Assembly: GCA_024710825.1 (NCBI GenBank)
Contig: JANJUA010000440.1
Location: forward strand, 1-7,144
Direction of reading: 5' to 3'
DNA length: 7,144 bases
From: Solirubrobacteraceae bacterium
GTDB taxonomy: Bacteria > Actinomycetota > Thermoleophilia > Solirubrobacterales > Solirubrobacteraceae
Each line of letters starts with the position of its first letter. Positions within the stretch are counted from its first letter, which is position 1. Shown here one piece after another: positions 1 to 6,266 of the stretch. The notes beneath the pieces were generated by a model that ran no database searches, had not been told where the DNA came from, and worked only from the letters and a program-made list of their open reading frames with translations. A program made the translations under genes and the position numbers.

Positions 1-1506
1 GCGCCGAACCTGCGGCTCGGCTTCGGCATCCTGCCGCTGCCGCCGGGCTACGAGCACCCCGCCCGGCGCGCGGAGACGGTGGCGACGCTCGATCTGGTCT
101 CGGGCGGGCGCGTCGAGCTCGGCACGGGCGAGACGTCGTCCGGCGCGGAGCTGGCCGGTTTCGGCGTCGACCGGGAGACGAAGCGCGAGCAGTGGGAGGA
201 GGCGCTCGACGTCGTCACCCGGATGATGGTCGAGGAGCCGTTCGCGGGCTGGGACGGCCGCTTCGTGTCGATGCCGCCGCGCAACGTCGTGCCCAAGCCG
301 GTGCAGAAGCCGCACCCGCCGCTGTGGGTCGCGTGCTCCCGGCGCGAGACGATCCGGCTCGCGGCGGAGAAGGGCATCGGCGCCCTGAGCTTCTCGTTCG
401 TCGAGCCGGAGGAGGCGAAGGAGTGGGTCGACGAGTACTACGCGATCCTCGCCTCGGATCGCTGCGTGCCGGGCGGCTTCGCGGTGAACCCGAACGTCGC
501 GGTCGTGCTGCCGATGATGCTCGCCGACGACGAGGCCGAGGCGATCGAGCGCGGGATCGACGGGGCGCACTTCTTCGGCTACTCGCTCGCGCACTACTAC
601 GTCTTCGGCGATCACCGCCCGGGACGGACGAGCATCTGGGACGAGTTCCAGGCGCGGCGCGACGAGGTCGGCTTCGCGCGCGGGATCGTCCGCGCCGACC
701 AGACGCCGCTCGGGGTGAAGATCCTCCAAGAGGGCCTCGGGTCGCTGCGCGGGGCGATCGGGACGCCCGAGCAGGTCCGTGAGCTCGTCGAGCGCTACGA
801 GCGGGCGGGGGTCGACCAGGTCATCTTCGTGCTCCAGGCCGGCAGGAATCGCCACGAGCACATCGTCGAGTCGCTCGAGCTGTTCGGGGGGAGGGTGCTG
901 CCGCACTTCGTCGACGGGCGCGAGGCGCGCGAGGCCGCGAAGGCGGCGCGCCTGGCGCCGGCGGTGGAGGCGGCGCTGGCCCGGCGGGCGCCGGCGCGCG
1001 AGAGCGACGGGAGCCATGTGATCGCGCCGATGGACGGCGGGCGACCGGCGGGGTCGGGCGGCGAGGGGCCGCGCGTGGGGGCGTGGCTGGCGGAGCGCGG
1101 CGAGCAGGCGTTCGGCGCCCTCGTGCGGCGCGGCGACGACCGGCTGCTCGAGCGGACGGTCGGCTCGGACGTCGGCCTGCGGGCGCTGTTCGCCGCGATG
1201 GCGCTGCGCTTCGACCCGGAGCGAGCGGCGGGATTCGCCGGGACGATCCGCTACGAGCTGCGGACGGCCGAGGGCGCGGAGAAGCCCTGGAGCGTGGAGG
1301 TGACGGATGGGAAGGCGAGCGTCCGCCCTGGCCGCGAGGTCGACGCGCGCCTGACGCTGCGCATGACGGTGACCGACTTCGTCCGCATCGCCGGTGGCGA
1401 CCTCGATCCCGGCAAGGCCGTGCTGACGGGCCGGCTGAGGATCGAGGGCGACGTGAGGGTGGCCCTGCGGCTGGGTGAGATGTTCGGGCGGGGGCGCGTG
1501 ACGTAG
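1..1506 (+). CDS. LLM-class flavin/F420-dependent oxidoreductase with C-terminal SCP2-like domain (5' partial)
   Basis: The reading frame is open from base 1, so the N-terminus lies outside the window; 501 codons are visible, ending in TAG. Residues 1-300 (numbered from base 1) read as a bacterial-luciferase-like TIM-barrel monooxygenase: 'LRLGFGILPLP', then 'HPARRAETVATLDLVSGGRV' and 'ELGTG', the KPVQKPHPPLWVA segment near 98-111, and 'GTPEQVRELVERYERAGVDQ' near 254-273. Family members oxidise diverse substrates using reduced FMN or F420; the cofactor and substrate cannot be told here. A Gly/Pro-rich linker (about 325-360) leads to an SCP2-like module (about 362-498), recognised from 'WSVEVTDGKASVRPG', 'LTLRMTVTDFVRIAGGDLDP', 'GKAVLTGRLRIEGD' and 'ALRLGEMF'. 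SCP2 folds bind sterols, fatty acyl chains or other lipids, so a hydrophobic substrate is a reasonable inference. The GTG at 79 is only an internal codon. Family assignment is secure; the specific function is not known. Confidence 0.9.
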   Translation, partial: APNLRLGFGILPLPPGYEHPARRAETVATLDLVSGGRVELGTGETSSGAELAGFGVDRETKREQWEEALDVVTRMMVEEPFAGWDGRFVSMPPRNVVPKPVQKPHPPLWVACSRRETIRLAAEKGIGALSFSFVEPEEAKEWVDEYYAILASDRCVPGGFAVNPNVAVVLPMMLADDEAEAIERGIDGAHFFGYSLAHYYVFGDHRPGRTSIWDEFQARRDEVGFARGIVRADQTPLGVKILQEGLGSLRGAIGTPEQVRELVERYERAGVDQVIFVLQAGRNRHEHIVESLELFGGRVLPHFVDGREAREAAKAARLAPAVEAALARRAPARESDGSHVIAPMDGGRPAGSGGEGPRVGAWLAERGEQAFGALVRRGDDRLLERTVGSDVGLRALFAAMALRFDPERAAGFAGTIRYELRTAEGAEKPWSVEVTDGKASVRPGREVDARLTLRMTVTDFVRIAGGDLDPGKAVLTGRLRIEGDVRVALRLGEMFGRGRVT

Positions 1507-1583
1507 CGGGGGTGCGTGGGGCGGATTCTGCGTCGCTGAATGGGCGCCCGAAGGGGAGGTGCACGGCGGGGCGCCGCAGGGTC

Positions 1584-1617
1584 GATCGGGCGCGTCGGCG
1601 CGCTTGCGCGACCGATC
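1584..1617. repeat. Imperfect inverted repeat between the oxidoreductase and imuB
   Basis: The left arm GATCGGGCGCG (1584-1594) and the right arm CGCGACCGATC (1607-1617) pair at 10 of 11 positions around a 12-base loop. It lies 77 bases after the oxidoreductase stop and just before the imuB LexA box. There is no T-run after it, so it is not a canonical intrinsic terminator. It could still be a GC-rich terminator for the upstream gene or a second regulatory dyad. The right arm would fall within the spacer of the proposed imuB promoter. Confidence 0.4.
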
Positions 1618-1632
1618 CAGCCATGCGAACAT
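1604..1632 (+). promoter_or_regulatory. Possible imuB promoter (-35 TTGCGC, -10 GAACAT)
   Basis: TTGCGC at 1604-1609 and GAACAT at 1627-1632 are separated by 17 bases. Each matches the housekeeping consensus at only three of six positions. The arrangement would place transcription initiation at about the ATG at 1640, giving a leaderless mRNA, which fits the absence of a Shine-Dalgarno. The -10 element would lie inside the LexA box, a standard repression geometry. This is an inference from spacing and context; the match itself is weak. Confidence 0.3.
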
Positions 1633-1639
1633 GTGTTCG
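1626..1639. promoter_or_regulatory. LexA binding site (SOS box)
   Basis: CGAACATGTGTTCG fits the Gram-positive/actinobacterial LexA operator consensus CGAAC-RNRY-GTTYG at every position: arms CGAAC and GTTCG with the required four-base centre. It ends one base before the ATG of the ImuB-like gene, a family that is part of the SOS mutagenesis response in many bacteria. Site and target agree, which makes chance unlikely. The box abuts or covers the start of transcription, so LexA binding should block initiation, with release upon RecA-stimulated LexA cleavage. Confidence 0.85.
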
Positions 1640-2824
1640 ATGTCGGTGGTCTGCGTCCTGCTTCCCCGCTTCGCCCTCGCGATCGCCGCGGGAGGACGCG
1701 AGGCGCTGCTGCGCGAGCCCGCGGCGCTCGCCCCGGAGCCGGGGCGCGAGCAGCTGATCGGCGAGGTCTCGCTGGCCGCCGAAGCCCATGGCGTGCGGGC
1801 CGGGATGCGGCTCGGGGAGGCGCTCGCGCGCTGCCCGCGGCTGGTCCTGGTGCCGCCGGACCCGATGGGCGTCGCCGATGCCTGGGAGCGCGTGCTCGCC
1901 CGGCTCGAGTCGATCGGCGCGGCGGTGGAGAGCGAGCGGGAGGGCGTCGCCTGCTTCGACGCGTCCGGCCTGCGCCGTCTGCACGGCGGCACGCTCGACG
2001 GGACGCTCGCCGCGACGCGGCGGGCGCTGGAGCGGCCGGCACGGCTCGGCGCGGGAGCTTCGCGGTTCGCCGCGCTGGCGATGGCGCACCGAGCGCGCGC
2101 ACGGCGCCCGGAGGTCATGGACGGTGACGCCGCGGCGGCGCTGCGCGACGAGCCGGTGGGGCTCCTGCGGCTGCGGCCGGTGACGTCCGCGCTGCCCGAC
2201 CCGCTGGAGCGGCTGGGCGTCGCGACGCTCGGTGCGGTCGCCGCCCTGACCCGGGCGCAGCTATCGGACCGCTTCGGGCCGGCGGGGATCGCGGCGCACG
2301 CTCTCGTGCGCGGTCGCGACGAGTCGCCGCTGCGTCCGCGGGTGGCGGGCGAGACGCTCGCGGAGACGCTGGAGCTGCCGGAGGCCGGCTCGGGCGAGCA
2401 GCTCGAGCGGGCGTTGGGCCTGCTCGTCGACAGGGTGCTCGCCCGCCGGGAGCGTGGTGGTCGGACCGTGCGGTCGATGGTCGTCGCGGCGAAGCTGGTC
2501 GAGGGCGGTACGTGGCGGGAGCGGGTCGTCTTCCGCGAGGCGCTCGCCGATCCGCTGCGGATGCGCCTCGCGCTGGGGCGCCGGATCATGCTGCTGCCGT
2601 CGCCGGCGGAGGCGCTGCGGCTGAGCGTCGAGCGCTTCGGCCCGCTCGGCGGAGATCAGCGTCCGCTGCTGGAGGACTCCGCCGCGCATCGTGCCGCCCG
2701 CCTGCGAGAGGCGATCGCCCAGGCGCGGGCGGCGGCCGGCCCGGAGGCGGCGCTGCGCGTGCTCGCCGTGGACCCGGACTCGCGCGTGCCGGAGCGCCGC
2801 GTCGTGCTCACGCCGTTCGAATGA
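1640..2824 (+). CDS. imuB: ImuB-like Y-family DNA polymerase homologue (SOS mutagenesis)
   Basis: This 394-residue protein has the ImuB/DinB-family layout. In studied ImuA'-ImuB-DnaE2 systems, ImuB is a catalytically inactive Y-family protein that bridges the beta clamp and the error-prone polymerase DnaE2 during translesion synthesis. Visible landmarks are an N-terminal 'VCVLLPRFAL' (residues 4-13) where active polymerases carry the metal-binding aspartates, 'SLAAEAHGVRAGMRLGEALA' (44-63), 'CFDASGLRRLHGG' (105-117) in place of the catalytic SxDE motif, a helix-hairpin-helix-like stretch 'DPLERLGVATLGAVAALTRA' (187-206), then a little-finger-like region. 'QRPLL' (340-344) sits where homologues carry a clamp-binding QLxLF-type motif and may be a degenerate form. 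ATG 1640 is preferred over ATG 1631 (inside the LexA box) and GTG 1559, because conserved sequence begins at once. No Shine-Dalgarno is visible. The stop overlaps the next start as ATGA. No dnaE2 or imuA' is present in the window. Confidence 0.88.
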   Translation: MSVVCVLLPRFALAIAAGGREALLREPAALAPEPGREQLIGEVSLAAEAHGVRAGMRLGEALARCPRLVLVPPDPMGVADAWERVLARLESIGAAVESEREGVACFDASGLRRLHGGTLDGTLAATRRALERPARLGAGASRFAALAMAHRARARRPEVMDGDAAAALRDEPVGLLRLRPVTSALPDPLERLGVATLGAVAALTRAQLSDRFGPAGIAAHALVRGRDESPLRPRVAGETLAETLELPEAGSGEQLERALGLLVDRVLARRERGGRTVRSMVVAAKLVEGGTWRERVVFREALADPLRMRLALGRRIMLLPSPAEALRLSVERFGPLGGDQRPLLEDSAAHRAARLREAIAQARAAAGPEAALRVLAVDPDSRVPERRVVLTPFE

Positions 2825-2898
2825 CCGGGCCGCGGCGTCTCGGCGTGCCGCGCCGCGCCCGCGTGCGGGTGGATGGACGTGGACGTCCGCTCACATGA
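2821..2898 (+). CDS. 25-residue Arg-rich minicistron, duplicated from the DUF6504 gene start
   Basis: This short frame starts at the ATGA shared with the imuB stop and ends at the ATGA shared with the DUF6504 start, so it sits between the two genes with four-base overlaps on both sides. Its peptide matches the first 25 residues of the following DUF6504 protein at 23 positions; the differences are Gly/Arg at residue 3 and Val/Ala at residue 17. It contains eight arginines. Of eight nucleotide differences from the parent copy, four are silent and the other four fall in just those two codons. Neither this start nor the next has a visible Shine-Dalgarno, so its translation may serve to pass ribosomes from imuB to the DUF6504 gene. 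It may make a peptide, act only as a coupling leader, or be a duplication remnant; the sequence alone cannot decide. Confidence 0.5.
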   Translation: MTGPRRLGVPRRARVRVDGRGRPLT

Positions 2899-2968
2899 CC
2901 AGACCGCGGCGTCTCGGCGTGCCGCGCCGCGCCCGCGTGCGCGCCGACGGGCGCGGACGTCCGCTCAC
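2821..2968 (+). repeat. 74-bp direct tandem duplication of the DUF6504 gene 5' end
   Basis: Copy 1 (2821-2894) and copy 2 (2895-2968) are directly adjacent and identical at 66 of 74 positions. They differ at unit positions 7, 9, 48, 50, 51, 54, 57 and 60. Each begins with ATGACC and ends with GGACGTCCGCTCAC. The 74-base unit is not a multiple of three, so copy 1 reads into a TGA formed by the ATGA that opens copy 2 rather than extending the DUF6504 protein. The 11% divergence argues against a recent assembly artefact. Confidence 0.95.
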
Positions 2969-3140
2969 GATCGACGGCCGGACGGTCGACTCCGTGCGGG
3001 AGTCGTGGCTGGTCGAGGACCGCTGGTGGACGGACCGGCCCCTGCGGCGACGCTACTGGGAGGTCGTGACCGTCGACGGGCTCGACCTCGTCGTCTTCCG
3101 TGAGCTCGAGTCGGGCGGCTGGTTCAGCCAGCGGGGCTGA
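2895..3140 (+). CDS. DUF6504-type small protein, companion of ImuB
   Basis: This 81-residue protein resembles the DUF6504 family, small proteins often encoded next to imuB/dnaE2 in actinobacteria; their biochemical role is unknown to me. The N-terminal 25 residues are Arg-rich and basic. The core (about 26-81) carries the family pattern: 'IDGRTVDSVRESWLVEDRWW', then a 'RRRYWEVVTVDGLDLVVFRE' strand-rich stretch and a terminal 'GGWFSQRG'. The start at 2895 is chosen because the frame opens there with an ATGA overlap to the preceding minicistron and its N-terminus is repeated in that minicistron. There is no clear Shine-Dalgarno, so expression probably depends on translational coupling from imuB. 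SOS control by the box at 1626-1639 is inferred from the shared operon. It ends 42 bases before the convergent pgi stop. The family call is from memory of the pattern. Confidence 0.8.
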   Translation: MTRPRRLGVPRRARVRADGRGRPLTIDGRTVDSVRESWLVEDRWWTDRPLRRRYWEVVTVDGLDLVVFRELESGGWFSQRG

Positions 3141-3148
3141 GCCATCGC

Positions 3149-3161
3149 GGCGCCCGGCGCC
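3149..3161. terminator. Possible GC hairpin between convergent genes
   Basis: GGCGCCCGGCGCC can fold into a five-base-pair all-GC stem with a three-base loop in the 42-base gap between the DUF6504 stop and the convergent pgi stop. Its place suits a bidirectional terminator, but there is no T-tract on either strand and such short GC stems are common in DNA of this composition. Confidence 0.25.
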
Positions 3162-3182
3162 CACCGCAGGCCGTGCCCCCTC

Positions 3183-4799
3183 TCAGCCTGCCGCCGCCCG
3201 CGACCTCCCCGCCCGGTAGCGCCGGATGAGCGCGTTCGTCGAGCTGTCGTGCCGCAGGTCGGGCTCCTCGTCGGCCTGGAGCTCCGGGATGATCCGCTGC
3301 GCGAGCTCCTTGCCGAGCTCGACGCCCCATTGGTCGAACGAGTCGATGCCCCACACCGTTCCCTGGGTGAACACCTTGTGCTCGTAGAGAGCGACGAGCG
3401 TCCCCAGCGCGTGCGGCGTCAGCCGGTCGCACAGGATCGTGTTCGTCGGCTGGTTGCCCTTCGTCACGCGGTTGGGCTCCGGAGCGTCGCGCCCGAACGC
3501 CAGCGCCTCGGTCTGGGCGAGCAGGTTGGCGATCAACAGGTCGTGGTGGTCGCCGAGCGGGTTGAGCGTCTCCACGAACCCGAGGAAGTCGCACGGGACG
3601 AGCTTGGTGCCCTGGTGGATGAGCTGGTAGAAGGCGTGCTGGCCGTTCGTGCCCGGCTGACCCCACACGATCGGACCGGTCTGCACCTCCACCTGGCGCC
3701 CGTCGAGGTCGACGTGCTTGCCGTCGGACTCCATGTCGAGCTGCTGGAGGTAGGCGCTGAAGCGCGCGAGGTACTGGTCGTACGGCAGCACCGCGATCGT
3801 CTCGGCTCCGAAGAAGTCGTTGTACCAGAGGCCGATCAGACCGAGCAGGACCGGCAGGTTGCGCTCGAACGGCGTCGTGCGGAAGTGCTCGTCCATCGCG
3901 TGGAAGCCGGCGAGCATGTCGCCGAACGCGTCGGGCCCGATCGCGACCATGAGCGACAGCCCGATCGCCGACGGGTACGAGTAGCGACCGCCGACCCAGT
4001 CCCAGAACTCGAACATGTTCGCCGTGTCGATGCCGAACGCGGCGACCCGCTCGGCGTTGGTCGAGACCGCGACGAAGTGCTTGGCCACCGCGGCCTCGTC
4101 GCCGCCGAGCCCCGCCAGCACCCAGTCGCGGGCGGTGTGCGCGTTCGTCAGCGTCTCGAGCGTCCCGAACGTCTTCGACGAGATGACGAACAGCGTCTCC
4201 TCCGGGGCGAGGTCGCGCACCGCCTCGGCGAAGTCGTTGCCGTCGACGTTGGAGACGAAGCGGAACGTCATGTCGCGGCGGCTGTAGAAGCGCAGCGCCT
4301 CGTAGGCCATCGCCGGGCCGAGGTCGGAGCCGCCGATGCCGATGTTGACGACGTTGCGGATCCGGGAGCCGGTGTGCCCGGTCCATGCGCCCGAGCGCAC
4401 GCGCTCGCAGAAGTCGGCCATCCGGTCGAGCACTGCGTGGACGTCTGCCACCACGTCCTGGCCGTCGACGACGAGCCGGGCGTCGCGCGGCAGGCGCAGC
4501 GCGGTGTGGAGCACCGCCCGGTCCTCGCTCACGTTGATGTGCTCGCCGGCGAACATCGCGTCGATGCGGCCGCGCAGGCCACGCGCCTCGGCCAGCGCGA
4601 GCAGGAGGCGCATGGTCTCGTCGGTGACCCGGTTCTTCGAGTAGTCCAGGAAGACCCCGGCGCCCTCGGCGGTCATCCGCTCGCCGCGCTCGGCGTCCTG
4701 GTCGAAGAGGTCGCGCAGGTGGACGTCGCGCACATCGCGGTGGTGGGCCTCGAGCGCCTGCCACTCGGCAGTCTCGTGCACGGGCGTCGTGTGGGTCAC
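3183..4799 (-). CDS. pgi: Glucose-6-phosphate isomerase
   Basis: This 538-residue cytoplasmic enzyme interconverts glucose-6-phosphate and fructose-6-phosphate in glycolysis and gluconeogenesis. The length suits the long bacterial/eukaryotic PGI type. Visible sites are '[11 protein letters not shown]' (152-162), the phosphate-binding '[13 protein letters not shown]' (207-219), 'GGRYS' with Arg272, the catalytic Glu357 in 'MESDGK', His388 in '[15 protein letters not shown]' (383-397), and the second PGI signature '[14 protein letters not shown]' (484-497) ending in the active-site Lys497. The first signature reads [11 protein letters not shown], with Tyr-Pro where other homologues vary. The GTG start at 4799-4797 is supported by a perfect Shine-Dalgarno six bases upstream. 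The start overlaps the zwf stop by four bases (GTGA), so the gene is the second cistron of a zwf-pgi operon. The C-terminal tail after about residue 525 is Arg/Ala-rich and unremarkable. Confidence 0.98.
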   Translation of the reverse strand: MTHTTPVHETAEWQALEAHHRDVRDVHLRDLFDQDAERGERMTAEGAGVFLDYSKNRVTDETMRLLLALAEARGLRGRIDAMFAGEHINVSEDRAVLHTALRLPRDARLVVDGQDVVADVHAVLDRMADFCERVRSGAWTGHTGSRIRNVVNIGIGGSDLGPAMAYEALRFYSRRDMTFRFVSNVDGNDFAEAVRDLAPEETLFVISSKTFGTLETLTNAHTARDWVLAGLGGDEAAVAKHFVAVSTNAERVAAFGIDTANMFEFWDWVGGRYSYPSAIGLSLMVAIGPDAFGDMLAGFHAMDEHFRTTPFERNLPVLLGLIGLWYNDFFGAETIAVLPYDQYLARFSAYLQQLDMESDGKHVDLDGRQVEVQTGPIVWGQPGTNGQHAFYQLIHQGTKLVPCDFLGFVETLNPLGDHHDLLIANLLAQTEALAFGRDAPEPNRVTKGNQPTNTILCDRLTPHALGTLVALYEHKVFTQGTVWGIDSFDQWGVELGKELAQRIIPELQADEEPDLRHDSSTNALIRRYRAGRSRAAAG

Positions 4800-6160
4800 G
4801 GACGGCCTCCTTCGGCTTCGGGGTCATGCCACGCGGCGCCGCGCGGCAGCAGGCCGTCGGCTTCCGCCGGGCCCCAGCAGCCCGGGTCGTACGGGTGTAC
4901 CGGCGTCGCGTCGTCGAGGACGCCGTCGACGATCTCCCAGGCGGCCTCGACGGTGTCCTGCCGGGCGAACAGCGACTGGTCGCCGTGGAGCGCGTCGCCG
5001 AGGAGCCGCTCGTAGGGCTCCATGTCCTCCGCCGCCTGGCGGTGCACGGACAGGGACACGTCGCGGCCGACCATCGCCTCGCCCGGCTCCTTGGCGCGGA
5101 CGTCGAGCGTCGTGCCGACGTCCGGGCTTATCCGGAAGCGCAGGCGGTTCGGGCCGCCGGTGTCGAACACCCGCTGCGGCGGGCGCTTGAGCACGACGTC
5201 GACCTCGGTCACCGTCTCCTTCAGCTCCTTACCGGCGCGGATGAGGAACGGCACGCCGGCCCAGCGCCAGGAGTCGGCGTGCAGGCGCACGGCCACGAAC
5301 GTCTCGACGGTGGAGTCCGGGGCGACGCCGTCCTCGTCGCGGTAGCCGGCGAACTGGCCGCGCACCACGTCGCGCTTGCCGAGCGGGCGCAGGGACCGCA
5401 GGAACCGGACCTTCTCGTCGCGCATCCCCTCCGGGGAGTGCTCGGCCGGCGGGTCCATGCAGAGCAGCGCGAGCACCTGGAGGAGATGGTTCTGCACGAC
5501 GTCGCGGATCGCGCCCGCCTCCTCGTAGAAGCGGCCGCGGCCCTGGACCCCGAAGGCCTCCGCCATCGTGATCTGGATGTGGTCGACGTACTCGCGGCGC
5601 AGCAGCGGCTCGAGGAACGTGTTCGCGAAGCGGACGTACGTGATGTTCTCGACCGGCTCCTTGCCGAGGTAGTGGTCGATCCGGAAGACCGAGCTCTCGG
5701 GGAAGACGGCGTGCAGCACCCGGTTGAGCTCCCGCGCCGAAGCGAGGTCGTGGCCGAACGGCTTCTCGACGACGACGCGGGCGTCGTCGGCGCAGCCGTT
5801 GCGCTGCAGCGCCTGGACGACCTCGCCGAACAGGCTCGGGGGGATCGCCAGGTAGTGCAGCGGGCGCCGCGCGGCGCCGAGCTGCTCGCGAAGGGCGACG
5901 AAGGTCGCGTCGTCGTCGTAGTCGCCGTCGACGTAGCGCAGCAGCGACAGCAGCTTGTCGAGCGCGTCGTCGTGCCGATCGATGCTCTCTCTCGCGCGCT
6001 GCTTGAGCCGCTCGAGATCCCAGCCGGCCTTGGCGACGCCGATGACCGGCACGTCGAGGGCTCCCCGGGCGACGAGCGCGTGGAGCGAGGGGAAGATCTT
6101 CTTGTGGGCGAGGTCGCCGGTCGCGCCGAAGAAGACGAGGGCGTCGCTGTCGTTGCTCAT
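4796..6160 (-). CDS. zwf: Glucose-6-phosphate dehydrogenase
   Basis: This 454-residue enzyme oxidises glucose-6-phosphate to 6-phosphogluconolactone with NAD(P)+, the entry step of the oxidative pentose phosphate pathway. The Rossmann nucleotide-binding motif is '[15 protein letters not shown]' (12-26). The conserved 'EKPFGHDL' lies at 132-139, the substrate-binding signature 'RIDHYLGKE' at 160-168, the catalytic-base His225 in 'VVQNHLLQ', and 'IRAGKEL' at 307-313. It is shorter than the roughly 490-residue enterobacterial enzyme; I recall similar 'GATGDLA-KK' actinobacterial G6PDHs of about this length, so truncation is not implied. ATG 6160 is preferred because conserved sequence follows directly. 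A GGAAGG (6173-6178, minus strand) lies 12 bases upstream, farther than usual. The longer open frame upstream runs through the divergent intergenic region and has no homology signal. The 3' end carries the pgi ribosome-binding site and overlaps the pgi start. Confidence 0.97.
   Translation of the reverse strand: MSNDSDALVFFGATGDLAHKKIFPSLHALVARGALDVPVIGVAKAGWDLERLKQRARESIDRHDDALDKLLSLLRYVDGDYDDDATFVALREQLGAARRPLHYLAIPPSLFGEVVQALQRNGCADDARVVVEKPFGHDLASARELNRVLHAVFPESSVFRIDHYLGKEPVENITYVRFANTFLEPLLRREYVDHIQITMAEAFGVQGRGRFYEEAGAIRDVVQNHLLQVLALLCMDPPAEHSPEGMRDEKVRFLRSLRPLGKRDVVRGQFAGYRDEDGVAPDSTVETFVAVRLHADSWRWAGVPFLIRAGKELKETVTEVDVVLKRPPQRVFDTGGPNRLRFRISPDVGTTLDVRAKEPGEAMVGRDVSLSVHRQAAEDMEPYERLLGDALHGDQSLFARQDTVEAAWEIVDGVLDDATPVHPYDPGCWGPAEADGLLPRGAAWHDPEAEGGRP
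4806..4812 (-). promoter_or_regulatory. Ribosome-binding site of pgi
   Basis: The minus strand reads AAGGAGG, a full anti-16S match, six bases before the GTG at 4799-4797. It lies within the last codons of zwf. It fixes the GTG as the pgi start and means pgi can be translated both by fresh initiation and by coupling through the GTGA overlap. Confidence 0.9.
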
Positions 6161-6194
6161 TGCGAGGGTCAGCCTTCCAGACTCGGCGGCCGCA

Positions 6195-6236
6195 TGACAG
6201 GGGCTGCAACAGAGTTGTTGCAGTTTCGTGCTGTCA
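6195..6236. promoter_or_regulatory. Nested inverted repeats in the zwf/prepilin divergent region
   Basis: The inner dyad has perfect eight-base arms, CTGCAACA (6204-6211) and TGTTGCAG (6216-6223), with a four-base centre GAGT. The outer dyad has perfect six-base arms, TGACAG (6195-6200) and CTGTCA (6231-6236). The two centres differ by only two bases. The element lies 34 bases upstream of the zwf ATG and 30 bases upstream of the prepilin-like ATG, so it is well placed to be an operator for either or both promoters. There is no T-run to suggest a terminator. I cannot match it to a known regulator. Confidence 0.5.
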
Positions 6237-6266
6237 CGGTGCGTTTCGCTCGGCAGCCTCCCGTCC

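Noticed and set aside
1559..1639. N-terminal extension of imuB from GTG 1559
   Set aside because: The added residues are not family-like, and the stretch contains the inverted repeat and the LexA box, so it is better read as regulatory DNA.
821..2102. Long minus-strand frames opposite the oxidoreductase and imuB
   Set aside because: Composition is almost entirely Arg, Ala, Pro and Ser, and both overlap well-supported plus-strand genes.
4010..4021. CGAACATGTTCG palindrome within pgi, resembling an SOS box
   Set aside because: The half-sites are separated by two bases, not the four LexA requires, and it lies deep in coding sequence where it encodes conserved residues around 'NMFEF'.
3249..5015. 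588-codon open frame on the plus strand opposite pgi and the end of zwf
   Set aside because: The minus strand encodes clear PGI and G6PDH with all catalytic motifs. Long antisense frames are expected when third codon positions are almost all G or C, and the predicted protein is low-complexity Val/Arg/Glu/Asp.
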